In this document: piece by piece, positions 1 to 13,172 of the stretch
Layout of the letters: the number at the start of each line of letters is the position of its first letter
How positions within the stretch are numbered: position 1 is the stretch's first letter
Assembly (NCBI RefSeq): GCF_002846365.1
Contig: NZ_PJMW01000002.1
Span: forward strand, 2,108,001-2,172,000
DNA from: Nocardia fluminea
Lineage (GTDB): Bacteria; Actinomycetota; Actinomycetes; Mycobacteriales; Mycobacteriaceae
Direction of reading: 5' to 3'
DNA: 64,000 bases
The notes under the pieces: generated by a model
Told to the model about the DNA's origin: nothing
Database searches by the model: none
The model's input: only the letters and a program-made list of their open reading frames with translations
Made by a program: the position numbers and the translations under genes

Positions 1-2860
<2,860 letters not shown>

Positions 2861-2864
<4 letters not shown>

Positions 2865-4342
2865 CGATACTCCCGCAGCCGCGGCCACAACCCGAGCGCG
2901 ACGCACACCGCCGCCACGATCCCCAGTACGAACGCGCCGGGGGCGAGGAAGGCCAGCACATCGATCGCCTGCGAGACCTTGGCGCGCAAGGTATCTCGCG
3001 TCACCGCGCCCGCCTTGTCCAGTGCCCGGTCGAGTGCGTCGACCTGGGCGGCGGAATCGGCGGCGCTCGGCCCGGTCGCGACGGTGGCCGCACCCACGAA
3101 ATCACCCCGCTCGAGGGTGTCGTTCATCCGCTGGTGGGCCGACTGCCAGCGGGTCAGCGCGGCGCGTGCGTGCGCCACCTCGTCGCGGGCGGGCGCGTCC
3201 TCGGGGTAACCCGCCAGCAGTTCGTTGAGCCGGGCGGCGTTCGTATCGAAGGTGCGGTCGTAGTCGCCGGTCGCGTCGCGGCGGACCAGTTTCACCATTT
3301 CCGCTGATCTGGCCTGCTGCACCAGGATTCGGCTCTCGGCCAATCGCGCCGACGGCACCGCGCCCTCGTCGCGGCAGCGGATCATCGCCACCGCGGAGAC
3401 CGAACCGGCCGCCACCGTCCAGATCAGCGTCAGCGCCAGCGCGCCGGTGCCGACCAGCAGGCCCATGTTGAAGAACCGCCGCGAGCGCCGCGCCAGCTCG
3501 ACCTGCACCCAGATCAGCGCGCCGAGCGCCACCACCAGCAGCGCGATCGCCGTCCACGGCGGCTGCACGTGCCGGTACTGCGCGGCGGTGACCGCATCGA
3601 AGCGGTGGTCCTCCAGTTCCTCGGCCATCGGCAGCAGCGCGGTCTGCATCTGATGCGATGCCTCGCTCAGATACGCCGCGCCAACGGGATAGCCGTTGCG
3701 ATTGTTCACCCGCGCCGTCTCGATCAGCCCGCTGTAGACGGGCAGCCCGGTCGCGATGCCGGTGCGCAGACGGCGATCGGCGCCCGACGGGTCGGCCGCC
3801 TCCTCGTCGGAGACGTGCCCGGCCTGCGTCACCAGTTCGGCGGCGGCCTCTCCGATGGCCTGGGTATAGCGGTCGCGCACCGCTTGGGGTTCGAGCCCGC
3901 CCGCGATGAACGCGGTGCCCGCGGCGGCATCGGCGATCGAGAGCGAGGTGTAGAGGTGGTTGGCCGAATGCGCGTCGGGTTCGGTGTCGTCGAGCAGGAC
4001 GCCGAGAGCTTGCTGGCGCTCGCTCACGGTCGTCGAAGTCACCGCGCCCGCTGTCACGCACAGCACCATCAGGACCAGTCCGGCGGCCACGAGCCGACCT
4101 GGCGAGGACTGCGCGAAGCTGCGCAACCGAGCGGGCTGGAACTGCGCGCGCAACGCTCTGACGTCGGGCGCGGGCGGCCGGTCGACAGGCGCCGCCGGTC
4201 GGCGCAGCGGCGCCCACCGCGGTGTCACCGGCGCCGCGTCGGCCGTCCCGGAGTGCTTCGCACCCGCCTCGGCCTGCGACGACGGGCGAACACGGACGGC
4301 CGCCACCTCCGTCGAGGCATTACGATTCCCCGGTTCGTCCAT
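2861..4342 (-). CDS. glnX: Four-helix membrane sensor GlnX (PknG pathway)
   Basis: 493-residue membrane protein. Predicted membrane segments lie near residues 55-75, 265-285, 293-320 and at the C-terminus (465-488, ending REYR). Two extracytoplasmic helical regions lie between helices 1-2 and 3-4. The first 50 residues are polar and cytosolic. This matches the topology of the mycobacterial/corynebacterial GlnX that passes the GlnH ligand state to PknG. The ATG at 4342 is the only good start. It is the first gene of the three-gene unit, with its own promoter expected in the 128-bp gap to the divergent Nudix gene. The name rests on gene order and topology more than on sequence motifs, but glnX-glnH-pknG is a very specific arrangement. 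Confidence 0.9.
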
Positions 4343-4470
4343 CGTTCACCTCCCGGCGCTGTCCGTGCACACCTACCTGTGCGGAGTTTATTGTGGGCCT
4401 ACGGGTAGCGCAGCCCCTCACATACCCCCGCAGCGGTTGCTGTTCGGCTGCTCGGAGGAAAGAGTATGGG

Positions 4471-5109
4471 ATGCGCGGCGACGGAGACGGTTGGTACAAA
4501 GGTCCCGGTGGGGTCAAGCACTGGGGCAAATTCGGGGCGGCGGGCCTGCTGCTGCGCGCGCCGTTGCCCGGTGGCGGGTCGGCGGTGCTGTTGCAGCACC
4601 GGGCACCGTGGAGTCATCAGGGCGGTACCTGGGCGCTGCCCGGTGGGGCGCGCGATTCTCACGAGTCACCCGAGCACGCGGCCGTCCGGGAGGCCGAGGA
4701 GGAAGCGGGCATCGCCGCCGATGACCTGCGGGTCCGTGCCGAGCGTCTGACCATGACCGCCCCGAGTGGCTGGACTTACATCACCGTCATCGCCGATGCG
4801 GACAAGCCGCTGCCGACGGTCGCCAACAGGGAGAGCGCCGAACTGGCCTGGGTCCCCGAGGACGAGGTGGCCGACCTGCCGTTGCATCCCGGCTTCGCCG
4901 CCGCCTGGATCGAGCTGCGCGCGGTGCCGTTGCGCGTGCGCCTCGACGCCGACACCGAGCTAGCGGACGCGCTTCCCCGCACAGTCGAACTGCCCGACCA
5001 GGGCTTCTTCTGGCTGCACGCCCGCGACGACGGCCCCGGTGCCGAAGTCGTTGTCGATGGTGAGCCCGCCGGAGGCCCGGTACTCACCAGGGCAGACGTC
5101 CTCGCCTGA
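4471..5109 (+). CDS. Nudix hydrolase (MutT3-like)
   Basis: 212-residue cytosolic Nudix-fold hydrolase. A complete Nudix box starts near residue 56 (GARDSHESPEHAAVREAEEE followed by AGI) and fits G-x5-E-x7-RE-x-x-EE-x-G. I chose ATG 4471 because GGAGGA lies 11 bases upstream and the protein begins MRGDGDGWYKGPGGVKHWGK, the usual start of this subfamily; the open frame reaches further upstream but without family sequence. Its position between glnX and thiE matches M. tuberculosis mutT3 (Rv0413), a family linked to hydrolysis of oxidised or methylated nucleoside triphosphates. Substrate is inferred from orthology only. It converges with thiE, leaving a 39-bp gap. Confidence 0.9.
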   Translation: MRGDGDGWYKGPGGVKHWGKFGAAGLLLRAPLPGGGSAVLLQHRAPWSHQGGTWALPGGARDSHESPEHAAVREAEEEAGIAADDLRVRAERLTMTAPSGWTYITVIADADKPLPTVANRESAELAWVPEDEVADLPLHPGFAAAWIELRAVPLRVRLDADTELADALPRTVELPDQGFFWLHARDDGPGAEVVVDGEPAGGPVLTRADVLA

Positions 5110-5148
5110 GCCTGCGGGCCGCCGCTCCGGATCCGGCCGCCGCGCCGC

Positions 5149-5853
5149 TCAGCCTGCGGCGAGCAGCGCTTGCTTCAGTTCGCGAGCCGCGGCTTCCGGA
5201 TCGACGGCGTCGGTGATCGCCCGGACGACGACCACACGGCGGGCACCTGCGGCGAGCACCTCCGGGAGCCGTTGCGCGTCGATGCCGCCGATGGCGAACC
5301 AGGGGAGCGTGGGGTGGGACTCCGCGGTCGAGCGGATGAAGTCGACCCCGGCGGCCTGGCGGCCGGGCTTGGTCGGCGTGGTCCAGATCGGGCCGGTGCA
5401 GAAGTAGTCGAGGTGGCCGTCGATCGCGGCCAGGCTCGCCTGGTTGCGGTTGTGGGTGGAGCGGCCGATCACCACGTCGGGGCCGAGGATGCGGCGCGCG
5501 TAGGAGGGCGGCAGGTCGCCCTGGCCGAGGTGCAGCACATCGGCGCTCGCGGCCAGCGCGATATCGGCGCGATCGTTCACCGCGAGTAACGCGCCGTGCC
5601 TGCGGGTCGCGGCCTTGATCTCGGCGAGCGCGCCGAGCTCGGCCTTCGCCTCGAGCGGCCCGAATTCGGCCTCGCCCGGCGATCCCTTGTCCCGCAGCTG
5701 CACGATGTCGACGCCGCCCGCCAGCGCCGCGTCGACGAATCGGGCCAGATCGCCCTTCTCGCGCCGCGCATCGGTGCACAGATACAGCAGTGCGCTCGAC
5801 AGGCGCTCCCTCGGCGGGACGGAACGGTTCGGATGGGAGGGCTGCACGTTCAC
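5149..5853 (-). CDS. thiE: Thiamin-phosphate synthase ThiE
   Basis: About 234 residues. ThiE joins HMP-pyrophosphate and the thiazole phosphate to make thiamin phosphate. TIM-barrel signatures are clear: [20 protein letters not shown] (phosphate/Mg region), [46 protein letters not shown] and [12 protein letters not shown]. The likely start is GTG at 5853 ([11 protein letters not shown]), with a second GTG two codons later. The open frame runs much further upstream but overlaps the divergent thiO and has no family sequence. The thiE-thiO gap is 72 bases, too short for a TPP riboswitch and without THI-box sequence, so any thiamin control here is not by riboswitch. Confidence 0.94.
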   Translation of the reverse strand: MNVQPSHPNRSVPPRERLSSALLYLCTDARREKGDLARFVDAALAGGVDIVQLRDKGSPGEAEFGPLEAKAELGALAEIKAATRRHGALLAVNDRADIALAASADVLHLGQGDLPPSYARRILGPDVVIGRSTHNRNQASLAAIDGHLDYFCTGPIWTTPTKPGRQAAGVDFIRSTAESHPTLPWFAIGGIDAQRLPEVLAAGARRVVVVRAITDAVDPEAAARELKQALLAAG

Positions 5854-5925
5854 GACGGTAGTCGCGCTACCGTTGGAGTGCGAACGCCGTGGCGGGCGGT
5901 AGGCGAAAAAGACAGGTGGAACGTG

Positions 5926-7013
5926 ATGCGAACTCTGGCGGTCGTTGGCGGCGGCGCCGTCGGACTCGCCGTCGCCTGGCGGGCCGCCGAGGCGGGCTGG
6001 ACGGTCACCGTCTACGACCCCGAACCCGCGCGCGGCGCCTCCTTCGTGGCCGGTGGAATGCTCGCGCCGCTGTCGGAGGGGTGGCCGGGGGAGGACCGCG
6101 TCCTCGCCTTCGGCGCGGCGGCGCTGGCGCGGTGGCCCGCGTTCGCCGAACGGCTCCGCGCGGTCTCGGGCGAATCGATGTTCGTGGCCGAGGAGACGCT
6201 CACCGTCGCCCTCGACAGCGCCGATGTCACGGACCTGCGCACTGTGTCGGAGTGGCTGGCCGGTTTCGGTCACGATCTGCGGGTGCTCGACCGTGCTGAA
6301 GTCCGCGCGCTGGAACCCGCGCTCGCACGCACCGTCCGTGCGGGACTGCACGCGCGAACCGAACCCGCCGTCGACAATCGCCGCGTCCTGCGTGCGCTCG
6401 AATCCGCTTGTGCCGCAACCGGTGTCGAGATCAGGGCCGAATCCGTCGCCGCCCTGGATGACCTACCGCACGACCGGGTGGTGCTCTCGGCGGGCGCCCG
6501 CTCCGCCGAGCTCTGGCCCGGCCTGCCGGTGCGCCCGGTGAAGGGCGAGATCCTCCGTTTGCGTCGCAGGCCCGGCGTCAGCCCGGCACCGACCAGGGTG
6601 ATCCGCGCCCGGGTTCACGGCAGGCAGGTCTACCTGGTTCCCCGGGAAGACGGAATCGTCGTCGGCGCGACACAATACGAGGCCGGCTTCGACACCACCG
6701 TCACCGTCGGCGGTGTCCGTGATCTGATCGCCGACGCCGAGACCATCCTGCCCGGCATCGCCGAATACGAACTGGCCGAAGCGAACGCGGGCTCGCGGCC
6801 GGGAACCCCCGACAACCTGCCGCTGCTCGGCCACCTCGACGACCGGGTCGTCGCCGCCACCGGTCACGGCCGCAACGGCATGCTCACCCTCGCGCTCACC
6901 GCGGCGGTCGTGCCCGCGCTGCTCGACGGCGATACCCCCGCGGTCATCGAAGCCGCGGCGCCCCAACGTTTTCCGGCATCGCAGATGCCATCTCTGTCGC
7001 AAGGAGGAGTTCG

Positions 7014-7017
<4 letters not shown>
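5926..7017 (+). CDS. thiO: Glycine oxidase ThiO
   Basis: 363-residue FAD-dependent glycine oxidase that makes dehydroglycine for thiazole formation. The N-terminal dinucleotide motif is [20 protein letters not shown]. Further family segments are [51 protein letters not shown] and the C-terminal FAD segment [12 protein letters not shown]...[18 protein letters not shown] 5926 is preceded by AGGTGGA. The stop overlaps the thiS start (ATGA at 7014-7017), so thiO-thiS-thiG is one translationally coupled operon, divergent from thiE as in mycobacteria. Confidence 0.95.
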
Positions 7018-7980
<963 letters not shown>

Positions 7981-7986
7981 GGGTCG

Positions 7987-8010
7987 CGGGTCATCCTCGA
8001 GGATGACCCG
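7987..8010 (+). terminator. Perfect 24-bp palindrome after thiG
   Basis: A perfect palindrome centred on CCTCGAGG (arms beginning CGGGTCATC) starts 6 bases after the thiG stop. It lacks a T-run, as is common for actinobacterial intrinsic terminators. It most likely ends the thi transcript; a protein-binding dyad for the downstream ABC gene is an alternative. Confidence 0.6.
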
Positions 8011-8065
8011 ACTCGCTACTTCCCGGCGACGCGCGCCACGGCGATCGTGAGGCAAGCTGGGTCGC

Positions 8066-9001
8066 ATGATCGAGCTGAAGGGCCTGACGAAGCAATTCGG
8101 CCAGACCGTCGCGGTGCAGGACCTCACGTTCACCGTCCGGCCAGGACTGGTGACCGGGTTCCTCGGACCCAACGGTGCCGGTAAATCGACGACCATGCGG
8201 ATGATCCTCGGATTGGACAAGCCGACGGCGGGCAGCGCGCTCATCGACGGCAAGCAGTACCAGCAGTTGGAACGCCCGCTCACACAGGTCGGCGCGCTGC
8301 TGGATGCCAAGTGGGTGCATCCGAACCGCTCGGCGCGCGCCCACCTGGAGTGGCTGGCCGCCTCCAACGACATCCCGAAGTCGCGGGTCGAAGAAGTCCT
8401 GCGCCTGGTCGGCCTGTCCGAGGTGGCGAACAAGAACGCGGGCGGATTCTCGCTCGGTATGTCCCAGCGCCTCGGCCTGGCGGGCGCGCTGCTCGGTGAC
8501 CCGAAGGTGCTGCTGTTCGACGAGCCGGTCAACGGCCTCGATCCGGAGGGCATCCTGTGGATCCGCCGGTTCATGCAGCGTCTGGCCGCCGAGGGGCGCA
8601 CGGTGCTCGTGTCGAGCCACCTGCTCTCGGAGATGTCGCAGACCGCCGAGCAGCTCATCGTCATCGGGCGCGGTCAGCTGATGTTCGACGGCACCACCAA
8701 GGAGTTCATCGACCGCGCCTCCGAGCAGTCGGTGCGCGTGCGCAGCCCGCAGCTGGATCAGTTGCGCAGCCTGCTCACCTCGCACGGCATGACGGTGAAG
8801 GAAGAAGGCGACGCCGCGCTGATCGTCGCGGGCGTCACCTCCGACGAGGTCGGCAAGGTGGCGGGCACGAACAACGTCACGCTCTACGAGCTGGCACCGC
8901 AGCAGGCCTCGCTCGAGGAGGCGTTCATGCGGATGACCGGCGGCGCCGTGGAGTACCACGGTGAAAGCTTCGATCAACAGGCGATGGGAGGTGCGCTCTG
9001 A
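8066..9001 (+). CDS. ABC-2 type exporter ATPase
   Basis: 311-residue ABC ATPase of the drug/lipid exporter (DRA/CcmA) type. Walker A GPNGAGKST lies near residue 35, the signature region reads FSLGMSQRLGLA near 127, Walker B is VLLFDEPVNGLDPEG near 147, and the H-loop is VSSHLL. A C-terminal accessory domain of about 90 residues follows (VRVRSPQLDQLRSLL onward). The signature has Leu in place of the first usual Gly (FSLGM), as seen in this subfamily. Its TGA overlaps the permease ATG by one base (9001), so the two are coupled. The exported substrate cannot be read from sequence; antibiotic/peptide or envelope lipid are both possible. Confidence 0.92.
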   Translation: MIELKGLTKQFGQTVAVQDLTFTVRPGLVTGFLGPNGAGKSTTMRMILGLDKPTAGSALIDGKQYQQLERPLTQVGALLDAKWVHPNRSARAHLEWLAASNDIPKSRVEEVLRLVGLSEVANKNAGGFSLGMSQRLGLAGALLGDPKVLLFDEPVNGLDPEGILWIRRFMQRLAAEGRTVLVSSHLLSEMSQTAEQLIVIGRGQLMFDGTTKEFIDRASEQSVRVRSPQLDQLRSLLTSHGMTVKEEGDAALIVAGVTSDEVGKVAGTNNVTLYELAPQQASLEEAFMRMTGGAVEYHGESFDQQAMGGAL

Positions 9002-9762
9002 TGGGCGTGCTCGCAGCGGAACGAATCAAACTCACCTCCACCCGCTCGCCCTGGTGGTGCTCGGCGGTCGTGGTGGTTCTCGGCATCGGCCTCGCCTTGC
9101 TGATCGCGCTGGTCACCAACGCCGATACCGGGGGCAACTCGGAGGAGGGCCCGCCGTTGCTCACCCCGACTGTGGCGGTGTCGGGCGTCTCGAGCTTCGG
9201 CGTCATGGTCCTGATGATCATGGCCGCGTTGACGGTGACCAGCGAATATCGCTTCGGCGTCATCCGCTCCAGCTTCCTCGCCGTCCCGAACCGGTCCAAG
9301 GTCGTGCTGTCCAAGACCGCGCTGGTCGGCGTGTACGCGGCGGTGCTGACCGGTGTGCTCTCGCTCATCGCCTTCATCGTGGCCAAGGTGATCGTCGGTG
9401 ACGACGCTCCCGGTCTCGTGCTCGACGGCAACTGGCGAGCCCTCTACAGCGTTCCGATCTATGCCTTCCTGTGCGTCATGCTCGCCATCGGCGTCGGTGT
9501 GCTGGTGCGCCAGTCGGCCGCGGCGATCTCGCTGATCGTGCTGTGGTCGCTGCTGGTGGAGAACCTGCTCGGCGCGTTCGGCAGCTTCGGCCGCACCGTC
9601 AAGCCGTTCCTGCCCTTCCAGAACGCGAACCGTTTCCTGAGCGTCGAGGAGTACGCGGGCGACTGGCACTGGGGTGTGTGGGGCAGCCTGATCTACTTCG
9701 CCGTGTTCGTGGCGATCGTGTTCGCCGGCGCGCTCGTGCTGGTCAACCGCCGCGACGCCTGA
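9001..9762 (+). CDS. ABC-2 type exporter permease
   Basis: 253-residue membrane protein with about six predicted helices: a helix near 19-40, one near 66-85, and pairs near 100-130, 150-190 and 222-248. The conserved cytosolic TVTSEYRFGVIRSSFLAVPNR segment, between helices 2 and 3, identifies ABC-2 exporter permeases of the Nat/ABC-2_4 type. It is translated directly from the overlap with the ATPase gene and no third gene follows, so a two-gene transporter is complete. Confidence 0.9.
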   Translation: MGVLAAERIKLTSTRSPWWCSAVVVVLGIGLALLIALVTNADTGGNSEEGPPLLTPTVAVSGVSSFGVMVLMIMAALTVTSEYRFGVIRSSFLAVPNRSKVVLSKTALVGVYAAVLTGVLSLIAFIVAKVIVGDDAPGLVLDGNWRALYSVPIYAFLCVMLAIGVGVLVRQSAAAISLIVLWSLLVENLLGAFGSFGRTVKPFLPFQNANRFLSVEEYAGDWHWGVWGSLIYFAVFVAIVFAGALVLVNRRDA

Positions 9763-9771
9763 CAATCCAAC

Positions 9772-9848
9772 CCCGGGCCGCCCTCGTAATGGCCCGGGTC
9801 GCGAGGGCCGCGACCTTGTCGGGAGGTCGTGCGACCCGAACCTTCGGG
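9772..9848. other. Tandem short hairpins downstream of the ABC permease
   Basis: Three short dyads follow one another: CCCGGGCC/GGCCCGGG (9772-9798), GGTCGCG/CGCGACC (9797-9815) and CCCGAA/TTCGGG (9835-9848). The first starts 9 bases after the permease stop and may act in termination. With the long dyad at 9877-9916 they fill nearly the whole gap before the cyclase gene. Confidence 0.5.
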
Positions 9849-9876
9849 CTTCCGCTGCCCGGTGGCTCGAAGGTAG

Positions 9877-9916
9877 GACCGCCGGTCCGCTGCACACAAG
9901 CAGCGGACCGGCGGTC
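9877..9916 (+). terminator. 17-bp perfect hairpin before the cyclase gene
   Basis: Arms GACCGCCGGTCCGCTGC (9877-9893) and its exact complement (9900-9916) enclose the 6-base loop ACACAA. It lacks a downstream T-run. It probably terminates the ABC operon transcript. It ends 26 bases before the cyclase GTG, with a TANNNT -10-like TAACCT (9931-9936) between, so the cyclase mRNA is probably leaderless and starts after the hairpin. Confidence 0.7.
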
Positions 9917-9942
9917 GTCGTCGGGTGAGATAACCTTTTGGC

Positions 9943-10857
9943 GTGAGTGAAACGCCTTCTGGCGGGGTGAATCCGCGGCGGCGCGATGCCGCGGACGTGT
10001 CCATCCCGTTGGAGCCGATCGTGAGTGAATCCGCCGAGTCCGGCACCGATGCGCGCGCGAGCCGCAAGCGCGCCCAGATCTCGTCGAAATTGCAAGCGGC
10101 CAACCGCCGGGCGGACCTGATCGGCGCCTTACGCAGGGCGCGTCAACAACTGCCCGGCGACCCCGCGTTCGGAGACCCGCTGTCGGTCACAGGCCCCGGC
10201 GGTGCGCGCGCGGTGGCTCGGGCGGCGGACAAGATCGCCGGTGGCGCCCCGACCGCGGCCAGGGAAATCGGTTTCGGTGCCCTGCAGGTGTGGCAGGCGG
10301 GGCTGGAGCGGATCGGCCGTGGCCGCGGCAGCGAGGAGGTGACCATCGTGTTCACCGACCTGGTCGGGTTCTCGAGCTGGTCGCTGTCGGTGGGCGACGA
10401 GGGCACCCTGGAACTGCTGCGCAAGGTCGCCAGGGCCATCGAGCCGCCGATCGTCGAGCGTGGCGGTCAGGTGGTCAAGCGGATGGGCGACGGCCTGATG
10501 GCGGTGTTCTCCTCGCCCGATCGGGCCGTGCGCGCCGCGCTGGCGGCCCGCCGCAATCTCGCCGGGGTGGAGATCAACGGCTACACCCCGCGCATGCGGG
10601 TCGGCCTGCACACCGGCTCGCCTCGCGAGATCGGTGGCGACTGGCTGGGCGTCGACGTCAATATCGCGGCCCGCATGATGGAGGCGGGCGGCAACGGCAA
10701 CACGATGGTCTCCAGTACGACCTTGGCCGCGCTACGCCCGGAAACCCTCGATGAGCTGGGTGTTGTCGCGAAACCCTATAAGCGCAACTTCTGGGCCGCG
10801 CCGCTGAACGGCGTCCCCGAAGACGTCAGGATCTTCAAGCTACACACGTCGGGCTGA
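9943..10857 (+). CDS. Class III adenylate/guanylate cyclase
   Basis: 304 residues, no membrane segment seen. Residues 1-115 are a basic, poorly conserved region. The catalytic domain (about 125-285) starts EEVTIVFTDLVGFSSWSLSV, with the first metal-binding Asp in FTDLVGFS, continues GQVVKRMGDGLMAVF (second metal Asp) and ends with VGLHTGSPREIGGDWLGVDV and NIAARMMEAG (catalytic Asn/Arg). It should make cyclic AMP from ATP; ATP versus GTP preference is not certain from the sequence. Start is GTG 9943. The 3' end overlaps the opposite-strand small membrane gene by 18 bases. Confidence 0.92.
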   Translation: MSETPSGGVNPRRRDAADVSIPLEPIVSESAESGTDARASRKRAQISSKLQAANRRADLIGALRRARQQLPGDPAFGDPLSVTGPGGARAVARAADKIAGGAPTAAREIGFGALQVWQAGLERIGRGRGSEEVTIVFTDLVGFSSWSLSVGDEGTLELLRKVARAIEPPIVERGGQVVKRMGDGLMAVFSSPDRAVRAALAARRNLAGVEINGYTPRMRVGLHTGSPREIGGDWLGVDVNIAARMMEAGGNGNTMVSSTTLAALRPETLDELGVVAKPYKRNFWAAPLNGVPEDVRIFKLHTSG

Positions 10858-11178
10858 GCGCTTCTCGAGTCGATCCTGTTCCTTCCAGTAGGCGCGGAAC
10901 GCCTGCTGGGTCGGAGTCGGCCTGGTGGTCAGCGCCTGCCAGTTCGTCGAACGAACGAAGTCGATGACGAGCAGCACCGGCAGGATGAACGCGTGGAAGA
11001 AGATCAGGTAGTCGCCGCCTTCGAACACGAACCGCAGGTACCCGGCGTACCCGAGGAACGCGATGCCGAATACCGCGTTGAGCCCGCGCGAGAGCTGGCT
11101 GCGGCCGTTGTCGATATTGGCCATGATGATCATCGCGAGGCCGCTGAGCGCGAGCAGGCCGACATACCAAGTGAACAT
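10840..11178 (-). CDS. Small membrane protein, function unknown
   Basis: 112 residues with about three hydrophobic helices: near 3-20 (WYVGLLALSGLAMIIMA), 34-50 (LNAVFGIAFLGYAGYL) and 58-76 (LIFFHAFILPVLLVIDFV), then a basic cytosolic tail ending SARRV. I do not recognise the family. It converges on the cyclase gene and overlaps its last 18 bases, and lies next to another small minus-strand membrane protein. Normal codon use and hydrophobic pattern support a real gene. Confidence 0.7.
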   Translation of the reverse strand: MFTWYVGLLALSGLAMIIMANIDNGRSQLSRGLNAVFGIAFLGYAGYLRFVFEGGDYLIFFHAFILPVLLVIDFVRSTNWQALTTRPTPTQQAFRAYWKEQDRLEKRSARRV

Positions 11179-11227
11179 GTCGGCAAGCCAACAGCCCTCG
11201 CCTTGCCCTGATCTTGCGAAAGTCTTG

Positions 11228-11380
11228 CTACTCGAGCCAGAGCGCGGCGCCGAGGCCCGCGAGGACGGCGGCGACGATCAGGGCGATCGCCATCCGGCGG
11301 TTGTTCTTCCAGGTCGTGTACGCGCCGCCGAGCAGGAATCCGGCGAGGGCGAAGAGGAGGACGGACAGCATGGACTCCAT
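11228..11380 (-). CDS. Predicted 50-residue membrane protein
   Basis: Starting from the ATG at 11380 the product (MESMLSVLLFALAGFLLGGA...) has two hydrophobic helices separated by a basic turn (TTWKNNRRM), ending WLE. The longer frame from 11458 would overlap the atuA-like start and a palindrome and has no membrane-protein character, so the shorter form is preferred. Function unknown. It is divergent from the acyl-CoA operon and shares its control region. Confidence 0.5.
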   Translation of the reverse strand: MESMLSVLLFALAGFLLGGAYTTWKNNRRMAIALIVAAVLAGLGAALWLE

Positions 11381-11407
11381 CTTGCCTGGTCGATCGTCCC
11401 CGATTAA

Positions 11408-11423
11408 CAAGCACGCGTGCTTG
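11408..11423. promoter_or_regulatory. 16-bp perfect palindrome upstream of the acyl-CoA operon
   Basis: CAAGCACGCGTGCTTG is a perfect dyad centred 41 bases before the atuA-like ATG, followed by a 7-base T-run. Dyads of this length are typical operators for TetR-family repressors of fatty-acid and terpenoid catabolism. The TetR encoded at the end of the operon (20305-20919) is the natural candidate ligand. That link is inference. Confidence 0.55.
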
Positions 11424-11456
11424 CTTTTTTTCTGAACCGCTGCGATCCTGGGTGCC

Positions 11457-13172
11457 ATGAGTGCTCTCTCCGCTGACCCGGACCTGATCCGGATCGGGAA
11501 TTGTTCCGGGTTCTACGGTGACCGGCTCAGCGCTATGCGCGAAATGCTGGAGGACGGTCAGCTCGACGTGCTGACCGGCGACTACCTCGCCGAACTCACC
11601 ATGCTGATCCTGGGCCGCGACCGGATGAAGGATCCGAGCCTGGGCTACGCCAAGACCTTCGTCAAGCAGATCAAGGACTGCCTCGGCCTCGCGCTAGAGA
11701 AGAACGTCCAGATCGTCACCAATGCCGGCGGGCTGAATCCGGCCGGGCTGGCCGAGCAGTTGCGCAAGGTCGCCGCCGAGCTCGGTCTCGACGTCAAGAT
11801 CGCGCATGTCGAAGGCGACGACCTGGTGGCGCGCGCCGCCGAGCTCGACCTCGGGCAGCCGCTCACCGCGAACGCCTATCTCGGCGCGTGGGGGATCGTC
11901 GAGTGCCTGAACTCCGGCGCCGACATCGTCGTCACGGGCCGGGTCACCGACGCCTCGGTGATCGTGGGTCCCGCGGCCGCCCACTTCGGCTGGGCCCGTA
12001 CCGATTACGACGCGCTCGCCGGTGCGGTGGTCGCCGGTCACGTGATCGAGTGCAGCACCCAGGCCACCGGCGGCAACTTCGCCTTCTTCACCGAACTCGG
12101 TGACGTCGGCCGCCCCGGCTTCCCGATCGCCGAGATCCGACGCGACGGATCCTGCGTGATCACCAAGCACGACGGCACCGGCGGCGCGGTCACCGTCGAC
12201 ACCGTCGAAGCCCAGCTCATGTACGAGATCCAGAGCGCCCGCTACGCCGGACCCGATGTGACCACCCGCCTCGACAGCATCGCGCTGAGCCAGGAGGGCA
12301 CGGACCGGGTGCTGATCAGCGGCGTCACCGGTGAGGCCCCGCCGCCACAGCTGAAGGTCTCGCTCAACACCCTCGGCGGCTTCCGCAACGAGATGTCGTT
12401 CATTCTCACCGGCCTCGATATCGAGGCCAAAGCCGCACTGGCACAACGGCAGCTGGAATCCTGGCTGCCGGACAAGCCCGCCGAGCTCACCTGGACGCTG
12501 GCGCGCCTCGACCGCCCCGATGCCGAGACCGAGGAACAGGCCAGCGCGATCCTGCGCTGCGTGGTCCGCGATCCCGATCCGAACAAGGTCGGTCGCGGGT
12601 TCTCCAGCGTCGCTGTCGAATTGGCGCTGGCGAGCTACCCGGGCGCCAGCTTCACCGCGCTGCCGGGCAACGGTTCGCCTTACGGCGTCTTCACCCCTGG
12701 TTTCGTCGACGCGCACGAGGTGCCGCATGTCGCGGTGCTGGCCGACGGCACTCGTGTCGATATCGCGCCCGCCACGGAAACCGTTGTCCTGGAGCCTGTT
12801 TCCGAACCAGAACTGCCCGCGCCGCTGGCGCCCACCGAAACCCGTCGTGTGCCGCTCGGCACGATCGCGCTCGCCCGCAGCGGCGACAAGGGCGGCGACG
12901 CGAACATCGGCGTGTGGGTGCGCACCGACGACCAGTGGCGCTGGCTCGTGCACACCCTCACCGTCGACAAGCTGCGGGAACTTCTCCCCGAAACGGCCGA
13001 TCTGACCGTCACCCGCCACGTGCTGCCCAATCTGCGCGCGGTCAACTTCATCATTTCCGGGCTGCTGGGCAAGGGCGTCGCCTACCAGGCGCGTTTCGAC
13101 CCGCAGGCCAAGGGGCTCGGCGAATGGCTGCGCTCCCGCCACATCGATATGCCGACGGAGCTGCTCGCATGA
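11457..13172 (+). CDS. AtuA-like acyclic terpene utilisation family protein (DUF1446)
   Basis: 571 residues. The long N-terminal AtuA/DUF1446 domain (about 8-450) includes IRIGNCSGFYGDRLSAM, IVTNAGGLNPAGLAE, IVVTGRVTDASVIVGPAA, ATGGNFAFF and the SFTALPGNGSPYG-like segment. A C-terminal domain of about 100 residues begins VPLGTIALARSGDKGGDANIGVWV. AtuA is required for citronellol/geraniol use in Pseudomonas, but its biochemical role is not established. It heads an operon with fadE, accD, accA, fadE, echA and tetR; the M. tuberculosis homologue lies beside fadE13-accD2-accA2-fadE12-echA7 (Rv0976c-Rv0971c). The gene starts 33 bases after a palindrome and ends in the first stem of a structured repeat. 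Confidence 0.85.
   Translation: MSALSADPDLIRIGNCSGFYGDRLSAMREMLEDGQLDVLTGDYLAELTMLILGRDRMKDPSLGYAKTFVKQIKDCLGLALEKNVQIVTNAGGLNPAGLAEQLRKVAAELGLDVKIAHVEGDDLVARAAELDLGQPLTANAYLGAWGIVECLNSGADIVVTGRVTDASVIVGPAAAHFGWARTDYDALAGAVVAGHVIECSTQATGGNFAFFTELGDVGRPGFPIAEIRRDGSCVITKHDGTGGAVTVDTVEAQLMYEIQSARYAGPDVTTRLDSIALSQEGTDRVLISGVTGEAPPPQLKVSLNTLGGFRNEMSFILTGLDIEAKAALAQRQLESWLPDKPAELTWTLARLDRPDAETEEQASAILRCVVRDPDPNKVGRGFSSVAVELALASYPGASFTALPGNGSPYGVFTPGFVDAHEVPHVAVLADGTRVDIAPATETVVLEPVSEPELPAPLAPTETRRVPLGTIALARSGDKGGDANIGVWVRTDDQWRWLVHTLTVDKLRELLPETADLTVTRHVLPNLRAVNFIISGLLGKGVAYQARFDPQAKGLGEWLRSRHIDMPTELLA

Noticed and set aside
5854..5925. Possible TPP riboswitch between thiE and thiO
   Set aside because: Only 72 bases and none of the CUGAGA or ACCUGA boxes.
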